From Legionella_C sp048541585 (GTDB taxonomy: Bacteria; Pseudomonadota; Gammaproteobacteria; Legionellales; Legionellaceae), in the NCBI RefSeq assembly GCF_048541585.1, contig NZ_CP183303.1, forward strand, positions 372,001 through 436,000: DNA of 64,000 bases, read 5' to 3'. Shown here one piece after another: positions 35,317 to 44,371 of the stretch. The notes beneath the pieces were generated by a model that was not told the origin of the DNA, searched no databases, and was given only the letters and a program-made list of their open reading frames with translations. Position numbers and translations under genes: made by a program. The first letter of the stretch is position 1. Each line of letters begins with the position of its first letter.

Positions 35317-35898
35317 ATGACTAAGTTTTTAATAGTTATATTAATTATCTTAGCGGTATTGTTTTTTTGGGCGATTGGTATATTTAATACTTTAATCGGC
35401 ATGATAGAATCAATTAATAATAATAAACGTCAAATTGATATTCAACTTGATCGTCGCTTTAAAGTGTTTGAGTCTTTAATTGAAACTGTAAAAAAATATA
35501 TGGATTATGAGCAGACAACATTAAAAGACGTTGTTGCACTACGTAATCAAGCACAAGCTGCAAGAGCTTCTGGTGATGAAAAAGCAAGGATTGCAGCGGA
35601 AAATGGCATTTCCCAAATTGCTTCAGGTTTAAATGTGGTTTTTGAACAATACCCTGACTTAAAAGCAAATCAAAACGTTATGCAACTACAAGAAGAAATC
35701 GTTAATACTGAAAATAAACTTGCTTATGCAAAGCAAGCTTATAACGATAGTGTTGAACGTTATTACGCTAAGAAAAAATCTTTCTTTGAATCAATGGTCG
35801 TAAATTTTTTCCCAGCAAAATTAGATAAAGAATTTGAATATTGGTCATTACCCGAAGAGCAAATTAAGGCTAATGAAAATTATACAGTTAAATTTTAA
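35317..35898 (+). CDS. lemA: LemA family protein
   Basis: A 193-residue protein with one N-terminal membrane helix (residues 4-22) and the LemA coiled helical core: NTLIGMIESINNNKRQIDIQL, then a long helix ending in VNTENKLAYAKQAYNDSVERY. LemA proteins span the inner membrane with the bulk outside the cytoplasm; their role is poorly known. The gene is paired with an M48 peptidase gene 13 bp downstream, a very common arrangement suggesting joint action in envelope quality control. Confidence 0.93.
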   Translation: MTKFLIVILIILAVLFFWAIGIFNTLIGMIESINNNKRQIDIQLDRRFKVFESLIETVKKYMDYEQTTLKDVVALRNQAQAARASGDEKARIAAENGISQIASGLNVVFEQYPDLKANQNVMQLQEEIVNTENKLAYAKQAYNDSVERYYAKKKSFFESMVVNFFPAKLDKEFEYWSLPEEQIKANENYTVKF

Positions 35899-35911
35899 TT
35901 GAGTAATAAGC

Positions 35912-36961
35912 ATGCCGATTAGTGATTATGAGGCAAGTGTTGGTAACTGGCGAGAAGGGCTTAAGCGTAATGAACGCAAAACTCGCCTAGTTATTATAAC
36001 GTTTATTTTAATCTATGTTGGCGTTGGATTAATTGCTGATAGTGCCATTAATATTTCTAACTACCCTAATGTTCCTTTAACGCAAATACTTACAGCACTA
36101 ATAACATTTAAAATTGTGCCTTGGGCAACAATTATTATGGCGGTTATTGCCGGTATTTCCTTATTAGTTACCTATTCGATGTACGATACTATTATGTTGC
36201 TAGGTACTGAATATCACGAAATCACTGCAGAAAATGCACAGAATCTGCAAGAAAAACAACTTTATAATGTTGTAGAAGAGATGAAAGTTGCTGCAGGCTT
36301 AAGATATATGCCCAAAGTATATCTTATTGAAGCAGATTATATGAATGCATTTGCAAGTGGTTATAGTGAAAAATCAGCTATGGTCGCTATTACCCGAGGT
36401 CTAATTGAAAAACTAGATCGAGCCGAACTACAAGCAGTTATGGCCCATGAGCTTAGTCATATACGCCATAATGATATTAAATTAACCTTAACCGTTGCTG
36501 TATTAAGTAATATTTTACTGATTGTAATTGATATTCTATTTTATTCTGTAATTTACCGCGGCAATAATGATCGCCGACAAAATAATAACGCTAATACTTT
36601 AGCGACAGTAATCATTGTTTTACGTTATGTATTGCCTTTAATAACCGTTCTCTTAACACTTTTCTTAAGTCGTACTCGCGAATATATGGCAGATTCTGGC
36701 TCAGTAGAATTGATGCGCGATAACGAGCCTATGGCACGGGCTTTATTAAAAATAAGTCAAGATCATTTAAATCACGCTAATGAATATAGCCATGAATATG
36801 GGGAGACCCCGCACGAACAGATTCGGCAAGCTTCTTATTTATTTGACCCTTCAAGCATTGATCCAGTTAAATCACTATTTAATGCTTTTTCTACCCACCC
36901 TCAAATTGAACAACGTTTAGAAGCAATAGGTTTTAAACGTAGGAAAGATAAATCAGGTTAA
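35912..36961 (+). CDS. M48 family membrane metallopeptidase (HtpX-like)
   Basis: A 349-residue zinc peptidase. Two membrane helices lie near residues 25-45 and 68-90, the catalytic HELSH at 179-183, another hydrophobic segment at 190-215, a fourth around 230-255, and the third metal ligand region TREYMADSGSVELM further on. This is the M48 pattern seen in HtpX, but the LemA-linked clade is distinct from true HtpX, so I leave the symbol empty. lemA is 13 bp upstream; the pair forms one unit. Confidence 0.9.
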   Translation: MPISDYEASVGNWREGLKRNERKTRLVIITFILIYVGVGLIADSAINISNYPNVPLTQILTALITFKIVPWATIIMAVIAGISLLVTYSMYDTIMLLGTEYHEITAENAQNLQEKQLYNVVEEMKVAAGLRYMPKVYLIEADYMNAFASGYSEKSAMVAITRGLIEKLDRAELQAVMAHELSHIRHNDIKLTLTVAVLSNILLIVIDILFYSVIYRGNNDRRQNNNANTLATVIIVLRYVLPLITVLLTLFLSRTREYMADSGSVELMRDNEPMARALLKISQDHLNHANEYSHEYGETPHEQIRQASYLFDPSSIDPVKSLFNAFSTHPQIEQRLEAIGFKRRKDKSG

Positions 36962-37128
36962 TTAGACAATTTTTTAGAATTTAAGTTGCAACATATTTAC
37001 TTGAAATATACTATCTATCTTGAAAAAAAATTCCTTCTTAAGTTGCTTGATGATAACTGAAGTGGAGTCTAATTAGTGGCGCTTATTAGTTAGCGTAAAA
37101 TTAAGATATTTAAGTACAAGGATGCATT

Positions 37129-37911
37129 GTGAGTTGCAAAAGATTTGTGATATCTATAGCTAGTGCTTGTTTAGCTACGACTGTTTTCGCTGAAGATTTT
37201 ACTTTTTTTACTCCAGATTGGACAAAAGTTATTACTCTCAGTATGGGGCCCACTTGGGCAAGTCCAGGAGAAACCCAAACTTACTACACTCCTCCAGGTA
37301 TATCACCGAATTATCAGTATACCCAATATTTAGCGCGTGAAACTACAGAAACTGTTACCTCAGGTGAGGTGTTTTTTGCGTTACAACGGCCATTAACGCC
37401 TTGGGTAACCCAGCGCCTAGGTATTGCTTTTGCCGCTACAACCGAAGCAGATTTACATGGAACCTTGGCATTGAATTTAATACCGGTAGCAAGTTACCGT
37501 TATAAAATCAGTCATGCTCATGTGGCTTTAAAAGGACTATTCTTTGCTTGTCCGGATCTATGGATTCAACCCTATATTAGTGGCAGTTTTGGTTATAGTT
37601 TCAATGCATCTGATTCATTTAAAACCAATCCCCCCCTTAATTTTTATAACTATAATAATGGCAATAATGGCGCGCTTACCTTATTAAAATTTCCTGCAAG
37701 TACTAAAGGCTCATTCGCCTACACAATAGGCTTAGGTTTTCAGGTTAAACTTGCTAAGAATTGGGAGTTTGGCATGGGCTATGAATTGGCTGATTGGGGT
37801 AGAAGTCAGCTTAAAAAATCCTATTTTGGTGAGGTATTTCCACCACCAAAGATAGGTAGCGTGTATGCTCATCAACTACAATTTAGTCTTAGCTATTTAT
37901 ATTGTTTATAA
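37129..37911 (+). CDS. Outer membrane beta-barrel protein, paralogue C
   Basis: A 260-residue protein with a signal peptide (TTVFAED near residue 18-24) and the layout of the barrels at 20685 and 23877: WTKVITLSMGPTWASPG, a GEVFFALQRPL strand, RLGIAFAATTEADLHG, SYRYKISHAHVALKG, ISGSFGYSFNASDSF and WEFGMGYELADWGRS. It is the most diverged of the three. The start is a GTG with an AAGGA box. It converges with an IcmL-like gene, whereas paralogue B is followed by one at its upstream side: barrel and IcmL-like genes are neighbours at both loci. Confidence 0.78.
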   Translation: MSCKRFVISIASACLATTVFAEDFTFFTPDWTKVITLSMGPTWASPGETQTYYTPPGISPNYQYTQYLARETTETVTSGEVFFALQRPLTPWVTQRLGIAFAATTEADLHGTLALNLIPVASYRYKISHAHVALKGLFFACPDLWIQPYISGSFGYSFNASDSFKTNPPLNFYNYNNGNNGALTLLKFPASTKGSFAYTIGLGFQVKLAKNWEFGMGYELADWGRSQLKKSYFGEVFPPPKIGSVYAHQLQFSLSYLYCL

Positions 37912-38091
37912 AACAGCACACCTATTATACGTTTATTGTAATATAGGACTTCTTTGGAAACTGTTGATATTGAGACAAGGTCCGCAATGTTAAAAGTGCA
38001 GTTTCCATAGCGTAAATGCGCATTTTGCAGTACTTTTTTCGCTTGAGATTGACTGTTAATAGCAATTTTTTGCAAAAACTTAATACTTAAT

Positions 38092-38571
38092 TTAGTAAGG
38101 ACTAACAATAATATCTAAAGTATTAATAATTAATGGAGAAGAGTGAGCGGGATTGGCAGTAGCTACTAAAGCGGTAAATTCTACTTTTTTATTTATTTCA
38201 GGAATAATAAATGATTGATGGACACGCCAGCAGCTAGCTTCATCACAATCTTCTGGTTCTACAATGACTGCTGGTAAAATAGGCTCTGGCTGAAGTGTAA
38301 TGGGAGGTTGGCCGCGAAAATTAGCTTCTACACTATTACCTAAATAGTGATTTAAAAAAACTTCCATAGTACGCCAAGCTCGATGTTTATAAAAGCGGTG
38401 CACATTAGCGGCTTCAGAAATTGTTTCATGCTGGCCAGCAATAAGGGTAGCCATTAATGTTTCTTCTGTCCATTCACTAATCTGATCGGGTGTATAAGCA
38501 AAGCTACATATTGGAAAAGTAACAATAAGTAAGATTGCTAAAGTTTTTAAATTAAATTTTGCCATAATCAA
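38092..38571 (-). CDS. Small exported protein like the DotI/IcmL periplasmic domain, copy 2
   Basis: A 159-residue protein with a signal peptide (cleavage about residue 25, after SFA) and the same layout as the copy at 24984: ISEWTEETLMATL, a tryptophan/aromatic helix AWRTMEVFLNHYL, CWRVHQSFIIPEI and a closing strand ending in NTLDIIV. This matches the DotI/IcmL fold of the type IVB secretion system, again without a membrane anchor. An ATG at 38565 is equally likely. A MITE-like repeat lies directly upstream at 38599-38713. Function unknown; possibly periplasmic partner of an adjacent barrel, which is inference only. Confidence 0.65.
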   Translation of the reverse strand: MIMAKFNLKTLAILLIVTFPICSFAYTPDQISEWTEETLMATLIAGQHETISEAANVHRFYKHRAWRTMEVFLNHYLGNSVEANFRGQPPITLQPEPILPAVIVEPEDCDEASCWRVHQSFIIPEINKKVEFTALVATANPAHSSPLIINTLDIIVSPY

Positions 38572-38598
38572 GATCCATCTTTAAGTTATTAGCAAATC

Positions 38599-38713
38599 TA
38601 GTATCATCAACTAAGCTTTATACTCTGTTGTAAGCTCGTTCGTCATATACGTCATGTACGCCTTTCACCTTACACTCTCGCAATTTGCTTAAAATTTAGT
38701 GGATGACGCTATA
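38599..38713. mobile_element. MITE-like element, copy 2 (diverged)
   Basis: About 115 bp related to the element at 56888: ends are TAGTATCATCAACTAAGCTT and AAAATTTAGTGGATGACGCT, imperfect inverted repeats, and the inner part shares AAGCTTTATACT and GTTGTAAGCTCGTTC-like sequence. It encodes nothing and lies between the IcmL-like gene and yadH. Confidence 0.75.
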
Positions 38714-38797
38714 CTAAGCAGTCATTACTATTTATTGTTGGTCATAAAGTTCAATAAATCAATAAACCTCTCAACAAACTGTCATGAGGGCTTACTA

Positions 38798-39571
38798 TTA
38801 ATCTCTTAAACCAACTCCTTTTTTTAACAGGATTAAATTTAGGATAGTCAAAGCAATAACTATTGAACAAATAATGGTCATAGACAGATGAATATCTACT
38901 TCTTCATGTCCAATCATGGCATGTCGTAAGGCATTAACTTTATATAAGATAGGATTAAAGTGAGAAATTTTCTGCCACATAGGCGATAGCATACTGGTTG
39001 AATAAAAAACGCCTCCAAGGTAGGTAAGTGGCGCTAAAACAAAGGTTGGAATAAGCATAACATCATCAAAGTTTCGTGCAATCATAGCATTAGTAAAACC
39101 TGCTAAGGAAAATAAAGCAGATACTAAAACAATAACTAAAATTGTGAGAGGAATATTACTAATATGCAATGTTACAAAGAAGCCAGCTACTATAATTACT
39201 AAAAACGCTACGATGACGCCACGAATGATACCACCTAATACATAACCTAATAAAAGTAGGCCATTGTGCAGAGGGCTTACCAAAATTTCTTCAATACTTT
39301 TTTGGAAACGCAAACTAAATAAAGAGGTTGAAACATTGCCGTAAGCATTAGTAATCACGGACATCATTACTAAGCCTGGGGCAATAAAGGTTGTGTAATC
39401 TACGCCCTCAATAGGACCAATGCGTTTGCCAATTAAGCTACCAAAGATTAAAAAATAAAGGGCAGTAGTAATAACTGGCGGTAAGAATACTTGACTTGCT
39501 ATGCGAAACATTCTTACAGTTTCGCGTCTAACAATAGTATATAAGCCAATGAACTGTTGATTAATGGTCAT
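38798..39571 (-). CDS. yadH: ABC-2 type transporter permease (YadH-like)
   Basis: A 257-residue membrane protein with six predicted helices of the ABC-2 permease family. SFNPILYKVNALRHAMIGH-like and RKSIEEILVSPL segments are typical of YadH. It overlaps the ATPase gene by 11 bases, so translation is coupled. The pair resembles E. coli YadGH; the exported substrate is not known. Confidence 0.88.
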   Translation of the reverse strand: MTINQQFIGLYTIVRRETVRMFRIASQVFLPPVITTALYFLIFGSLIGKRIGPIEGVDYTTFIAPGLVMMSVITNAYGNVSTSLFSLRFQKSIEEILVSPLHNGLLLLGYVLGGIIRGVIVAFLVIIVAGFFVTLHISNIPLTILVIVLVSALFSLAGFTNAMIARNFDDVMLIPTFVLAPLTYLGGVFYSTSMLSPMWQKISHFNPILYKVNALRHAMIGHEEVDIHLSMTIICSIVIALTILNLILLKKGVGLRD

Positions 39572-40475
39572 GATTAATTAAATCCAAAAAAAGCTCTTCT
39601 AAGCGATTCGTTTTATTTCTTAAACTATGTATATGAATACCTACCTCACTTAAACGTTTAAAAACATCATTTAAGCTCACACTATTATCAATTCGCAGTT
39701 CAAAAGTATAAGAATCAATTAATTGAGGTGTAAAAGGGTTAAGTGGTGGTAATTCTGCTATAGGGGCTTGTGTGGTAAAGATTAACGTTTGATGATGTAA
39801 ACTTGTGAGTAGTTTTTTCATTGAAGTGTTCTTAACAATCTCACCTTTATTGATAATGGCAATATTTTTACAAAGCTGTTCTGCTTCTTCTAAGTAGTGT
39901 GTAGTTAAAATAATGGTAGTGCCTTCAGCGTTCGTTTTAGTGAAAAAATCCCACATGCTACGTCTAATTTCAATATCTACGCCTGCTGTTGGCTCGTCAA
40001 GAATTAAAACTTTAGGTTTATGAATAAGTGCGCGGGCAATCATTAAGCGACGCTTCATACCACCGGATAAATGGCGGGCAATAACTTGTCGTTTTTCCCA
40101 TAATCCAAGTTGTTGAAGTAATTCGTCAACACGCGGCTTTGCCATATGGCGTGTGATACCATAAAAACCGGCTTCATTAATTAAAATTTGTTCACATGTT
40201 TCGAAAATATTTAAATTAAATTCTTGTGGTACTAAACCTAAGCAGGATTTAGCTTGTGCAGGATGGGTATCTAAATTGTATCCACAAATCTTAATGGTCC
40301 CAGATGTCTTAGTTAAAAGAGTAGTAATTACGCCAATAGTAGTTGATTTACCTGCACCATTTGCACCTAACAGGGCAAAAAAATCGCCTGCCTTAACATT
40401 TAAGTCAATACCTTTTAAGGCTTCAACCCCACTTTTATAAACCTTTCGCAAAGCTTTAATTTCAAGAGCGTACAT
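39561..40475 (-). CDS. yadG: ABC transporter ATP-binding protein (YadG-like)
   Basis: A 304-residue ATPase of the ABC-2 class. Walker A GANGAGKST is at residues 38-46, signature HLSGGMKRRL and Walker B VLILDEPTAGVD follow, and the H-loop TTHYLEEAEQ is present. It pairs with the YadH-like permease encoded just downstream with an 11-base overlap. The substrate is unknown. Confidence 0.92.
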   Translation of the reverse strand: MYALEIKALRKVYKSGVEALKGIDLNVKAGDFFALLGANGAGKSTTIGVITTLLTKTSGTIKICGYNLDTHPAQAKSCLGLVPQEFNLNIFETCEQILINEAGFYGITRHMAKPRVDELLQQLGLWEKRQVIARHLSGGMKRRLMIARALIHKPKVLILDEPTAGVDIEIRRSMWDFFTKTNAEGTTIILTTHYLEEAEQLCKNIAIINKGEIVKNTSMKKLLTSLHHQTLIFTTQAPIAELPPLNPFTPQLIDSYTFELRIDNSVSLNDVFKRLSEVGIHIHSLRNKTNRLEELFLDLINHDH

Positions 40476-40771
40476 AAATTCTTATTACCAATACTTAATT
40501 AGATTTTGAATAAATTTCTTTCGAGCTGTGATAAGGTAAGATATATTACAAAAAGAGCATTAAAAGTACCATAGCTTAGTATACTAGAGTATTTGGTGCC
40601 TCTTTTTCATGTATGATCTTTATTAATGATCAAGTCTTAAGAAATTAAGTATAGCTATGCATTAAAATACCATAACTTGTATTGTTAATGATACCAATTA
40701 CTCATGTATCTAGACTAGGTTAGGCGAGCACTTAGTGGTTAAGTGCTCTTAGACTGTTTTAAGCTTTCTAC

Positions 40772-40919
40772 TTAGTAATTATAGTCACTTGCAAAGCTAT
40801 CATTTTCATCCTCGGAATCTTCTAAATCTCTAGATTGATTAGCTGCACGAATTTTAGCCAGTTTTTCTAGTAATTTCGGATCATTAAAAAAGCCTAGATT
40901 TGGAGAGTACTTTTTTTTT
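40772..40919 (-). other. Frameshifted 3' extension of the orphan gene beyond an A9 run
   Basis: Nine T on the plus strand (A9 on the coding strand) at 40911-40919. In the annotated frame translation stops 6 codons later. If the run had ten A, the frame would continue for 46 residues starting KYSPNLGFFNDPKLLEKLAK and ending in an acidic stretch (DLEDSEDENDSF), to a stop at 40772-40774. The tail is free of other stops and repeats an F-x-x-x-LEEK/LLEKLA-type helix seen before the run, which supports it being real coding sequence. Confidence 0.72.
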
Positions 40920-41913
40920 CTACTTCAAGCGTTTCATTTTGCTTGCCTTTCCTGCGACGCTCAGCAATTTTTTCTTCTAATTCTGAATGAAAACTTAATG
41001 TCTTAGCAGGAGGCTTCTCTATAGGGCGCTGATCAGACTCTGAGCTCTTAAGAGTAGTTGGCTTTACGCTAGTATCTTTTTTCTTCGTTATATTAGGAGA
41101 GGTCCAAATAGGCGGCGGAGTAGGGGCCTTAGGAGGAGGCGTTAAATTATCTAAAATCATTGCTACACTGCCAATAGGTAATGAAGTACTATTCATTTCA
41201 TTATTTGATTTATCATCCATTAAATCCTGCTTTGCCTGGCTAGTATCTTTCTGCACAAAATCATTAGTAAAAGCTAACGGCTTGTCTGGCTCAGGTTTAG
41301 TGGTAATTAAGTCATTTAAACTAGCAACAGTTTTTTTTATTTGTTCGAGGATAGGTCCCGCTGTAGATAGTTTTTCCCATTGGTTTTTGGCTGACTCTAA
41401 GCCTCTTACCTGCTCTCTTAAGTGTCCATTTTGCTCTTTTAATAAATTCATTTCTGTTTGCTGACAATTAATTTGATCAGTTAACATTGCTATTTGACTT
41501 TGATGCGCATTTTGTAAATTACCAATGGCGCGCTGTAATTCATTTAATACATTAATGGAATGTTTGGCCTCGGGATTAATTTGAATAAGCATATTTGGAT
41601 CGGTGATAAAGCTATATGTTTTATCCTTTTCATAATACTCACTTAAAAAGGTGCTAACTAAATTGGCAAACCATGGATCGCTTACTAAATAACGAGTGGC
41701 TGTAACAGCTAAAACGGAAATTAGGCTTTTATCTTCAAATAAGCTACCTCCATCATCACCGTATTCGATACTTGTTAAAATGCTATTTAAGTTGCTTGTT
41801 ATATAATCATAGTGCTCGTCCTTTTTATAAAAAATGAGGCCGCCTTTCGCTTTTTGCGAGTAATCAGTAGTTAATTTTTTAAATAATTGAATAAATTGAG
41901 GTGACAGTGGCAT
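40894..41913 (-). CDS. Orphan coiled-coil/proline-rich protein, frame broken at A9 run; possible effector
   Basis: The visible frame is 339 residues: a helical N-terminal domain (1-120), a coiled coil of about 55 residues (130-180, with LTDQINCQQTEMNLLKEQNG), a low-complexity linker, a proline-rich stretch PPPKAPTPPPIW near residue 255-270, and a charged helix HSELEEKIAERRRKGKQ. No signal peptide. The last six residues follow an A9 run; shifting the frame there adds 46 residues ending in a Glu/Asp-rich tail like the E-block at the C-terminus of many Dot/Icm substrates. Whether the break is a sequencing error, slippage, phase variation or decay cannot be told. Confidence 0.6.
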   Translation of the reverse strand: MPLSPQFIQLFKKLTTDYSQKAKGGLIFYKKDEHYDYITSNLNSILTSIEYGDDGGSLFEDKSLISVLAVTATRYLVSDPWFANLVSTFLSEYYEKDKTYSFITDPNMLIQINPEAKHSINVLNELQRAIGNLQNAHQSQIAMLTDQINCQQTEMNLLKEQNGHLREQVRGLESAKNQWEKLSTAGPILEQIKKTVASLNDLITTKPEPDKPLAFTNDFVQKDTSQAKQDLMDDKSNNEMNSTSLPIGSVAMILDNLTPPPKAPTPPPIWTSPNITKKKDTSVKPTTLKSSESDQRPIEKPPAKTLSFHSELEEKIAERRRKGKQNETLEVEKKSTLQI

Positions 41914-42037
41914 TCCTAGCTCCTAAGAAATTCCCTTCTAGCATTTAATACTAACCTTAAGCGCGCGTCAATTAAACATTATGGAAATTAGTAATATATT
42001 TTGCAGCTTAAATGGCTATAAAAATTATAAAGTAGGG

Positions 42038-42640
42038 TTATATCAGTAAGCTTGCTTTTGTTTTTAGCCAGCCGGTAATACTAAGTCTATCTATAGTTGT
42101 CTTTTGCACTTCATGAGGTAGGTGACTTAAGAAACAAATAAAGCGATTATAAGTGGGCAAAATAGAAGTAATTAATTGATTTTCTTGATTATAAAGAGTT
42201 AATTGACCACCATAGTCTGGTTGCCAGTTAGGATTAAGATAATATACAAAAGATATTTTTCTATGATAGTTATTTTTAAATTGATCGATATGTTTTTTAT
42301 AAAAAGAGCCTGTTTGGTAAAAAGCAAAATGAGTTTCTAATTCGGTTAAACTTAAATAAAGTTGTTCATTTAAAGTTAGTTTTATTTGCATTATTACTTG
42401 CCAGAAGGGCTTAATATTGGGAAAGGATTCATCTAACCAGTAAATTTTATCTGTTCGAATGGATGTATTTTGCTTGGTATTTGTTAAATTACCAATTCTA
42501 GCAGGACGAAATTTACCTTGCTTGATTAATGCTAGAGCGTTATGTTGCAATAAATAAGCAACTTGCTCATCTAAGAAATGATCACAAATATAAAATCCTT
42601 GCTCACAAAGCGCATTGACTAAAAGACTACTATTAATCAC
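42038..42640 (-). CDS. 2-oxoglutarate/Fe(II)-dependent oxygenase (prolyl hydroxylase-like)
   Basis: A 200-residue protein of the SM-20/prolyl-4-hydroxylase type. The Fe(II) triad is readable: His117 and Asp119 in KKHIDQF, His176 in LPHEV, and the 2-oxoglutarate-binding Arg185 in DRLSITGW. The double-stranded beta-helix core spans about 105-190, with YGGQLTLY. Such enzymes hydroxylate proline in EF-Tu or similar proteins in some bacteria; the target here is unknown. Isolated gene, minus strand. Confidence 0.87.
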   Translation of the reverse strand: MINSSLLVNALCEQGFYICDHFLDEQVAYLLQHNALALIKQGKFRPARIGNLTNTKQNTSIRTDKIYWLDESFPNIKPFWQVIMQIKLTLNEQLYLSLTELETHFAFYQTGSFYKKHIDQFKNNYHRKISFVYYLNPNWQPDYGGQLTLYNQENQLITSILPTYNRFICFLSHLPHEVQKTTIDRLSITGWLKTKASLLI

Positions 42641-42702
42641 AAAACACCACGTTATTAAATAGTAGGCATTTTAACCAAAAATTATTCTTTTACAAGCAAT
42701 CG

Positions 42703-42981
42703 TTAACGTCGCCCCGGAATGCAAGGTGCTTCCACAAATTCACCATTTATTTTAAGTACCATATTTACACTGCGTCGATGGTAACGTGAAAGTATATCAA
42801 AATTTGCAGGCGTCACATAACCGTAACTAGTTCCACAATACACAAGTGATGTAGCGCTTTTAGTAGGCTTGGGGTGAATAGGAATATCACATTCCCAACG
42901 AAACCGCGTCAGATCACAATTAGCAAAGGCCAGCTGGATAGGAAGTAAACTAAGTAGGAGGGTAATTTTAATTTTAGCCAT
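42703..42981 (-). CDS. Small exported cysteine-containing protein
   Basis: A 92-residue protein with a clear signal peptide (residues 1-20, ending AFA) and four cysteines in the mature part (NCDLTRF, WECDIP, YCGTSYG, APCIPGR), probably forming two disulfides. I do not recognise the family. A GAGGAATATT box precedes the ATG. Probably periplasmic. Confidence 0.7.
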   Translation of the reverse strand: MAKIKITLLLSLLPIQLAFANCDLTRFRWECDIPIHPKPTKSATSLVYCGTSYGYVTPANFDILSRYHRRSVNMVLKINGEFVEAPCIPGRR

Positions 42982-43325
42982 AATATTCCTCTTATTTATT
43001 TTTTTGTCGACTGTTTAGAAAAGATCTTTAATTTTGGCGTAATAGATCATCTCCAACCTGCTGAAAGCCTGTATTTGGCACATTTTGTATAGGTTAATTA
43101 CAGGTTGGCAGTACTTAAGTTTTGGTGTATGCAGAGGGTTATCATATTGAGGCGTATCAGCTCTCTGAGATCCATTTTTAATGTGGCATATGTTCTCAGT
43201 AATTTTATTTTATAAATTTTTAAAATCAGTCTATCCTTAGTGACTAATACTTGTTTTAATAATCTAATAACAAGCTCAATATTGGCATTAGGCTTTATTC
43301 TTCAAAATAAGGATGGGGGAATAAT
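42982..43325. other. Intergenic region between divergent genes
   Basis: About 344 bp, no gene seen. An 8-bp inverted repeat CCAACCTG/CAGGTTGG (43051 and about 43103) could form a hairpin. The 13-mer TGTATTTGGCACA at about 43071 recurs near 52967, in another intergenic region; this may be coincidence or remains of a repeat. Confidence 0.45.
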
Positions 43326-44252
43326 TTGTCTACCAAACAATTTTTAGATTTGCTTCATCAAGGAAATTATATAGAGGCATTAGAATGGCCTACTTTTGTG
43401 CATAATAAATATAGCGCAGATGATAAATCTGTAGGCGCTGATAGTTTATTAGTTTTAACTATTTACGAACTTGTTAACTCTGATTTTTCAATCAACGAAT
43501 TAGAGTCCATTCAAATTTTATACGCTTTTTTAAACTCTTTTATTTTACCTGCCGAAAAAGCTTATGCTGGTACCATAATAATTAGTGCTGCCATACAGTA
43601 TTATATTTATTTAGAGAAAGGCCTACTTAACTTTTTTAAGGGAAGTTTGACCGATATAAGAAATTTCTTTAACAATGCAAATTTAAACAACAATGCAAAC
43701 TTAAACGATGTTGAACTAATTGAGGCCTGGATGAATCGAACAAATCCAGTCTTAAATACGGCAACAAATAATATTTGTTTAGCTGAAAAAACAGCTTCAT
43801 TAGAACAAAAATTACCAAAATATTCTAAGTTAATGGAACAATTAGGCAAACAAATTCTTATAATAAACCGCTATCAAGAACTTTGCTTAGAGTATATTCA
43901 ATTATTAGATAATTTACCTGAAAAAGAAAAAACAGTGAAAACTGGAATGCGTATGGGTATTGCACGATCACTTTACGATTATCTTAGCAATCAAGTTATT
44001 TGTACTTCTGCAGTGAAAAAAGAAATCCTCTCTTATCTTAATAAAATACGGGCTGAGCAAGAACAGAATTTAATATTAGTGCATGAGGAAAATTACCTTA
44101 AACAGCTAGAAGATAAAACCACTTTTCAACGTATATATGAACAATCTAAATATTGTGTAGGTTTTTTTACGAAAGGAGTTATTAATACGCTTTTCACCTT
44201 TAGTGCAGACGCTGAAACTAAACAAGAAAAAAACGAACAAATTCCTTCTTAA
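43326..44252 (+). CDS. Unknown helical protein with acidic C-terminus; possible effector
   Basis: A 308-residue protein, not recognised. Start is TTG with a GGGGG stretch about 8 bases upstream; an in-frame stop 15 bases before it rules out a longer form, and the next Met is far inside. Mostly helical; an internal NNANLNNNANLN duplication sits near residue 118-129. A short hydrophobic patch (CVGFFTKGVINTLFTF) precedes an acidic/polar tail ETKQEKNEQIPS, reminiscent of E-block type secretion signals. No signal peptide. Effector status is a guess. Confidence 0.55.
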   Translation: MSTKQFLDLLHQGNYIEALEWPTFVHNKYSADDKSVGADSLLVLTIYELVNSDFSINELESIQILYAFLNSFILPAEKAYAGTIIISAAIQYYIYLEKGLLNFFKGSLTDIRNFFNNANLNNNANLNDVELIEAWMNRTNPVLNTATNNICLAEKTASLEQKLPKYSKLMEQLGKQILIINRYQELCLEYIQLLDNLPEKEKTVKTGMRMGIARSLYDYLSNQVICTSAVKKEILSYLNKIRAEQEQNLILVHEENYLKQLEDKTTFQRIYEQSKYCVGFFTKGVINTLFTFSADAETKQEKNEQIPS

Positions 44253-44371
44253 TTTTCTTTCCATTTGCTAAGCTTTACTAGCGACTAAATTTGATTAGAG
44301 TCATATAGATTTTATAAATTTGTTAAATGTAGTTTTTAACTGAAATGACTAGGTTGTAGTAGGTATTTTAG

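Noticed and set aside
37893..38108. A 71-codon minus-strand frame between the barrel paralogue C and the second IcmL-like gene
   Set aside because: It overlaps the ends of both neighbours, has no ribosome binding site worth naming, and its composition looks like chance translation of AT-rich DNA.
40557..40690. Direct repeat (TTAAAAGTACCATAGCTT and TTAAAATACCATAACTT, about 100 bp apart)
   Set aside because: Short and imperfect in very AT-rich DNA; no further sign of a mobile element or operator.
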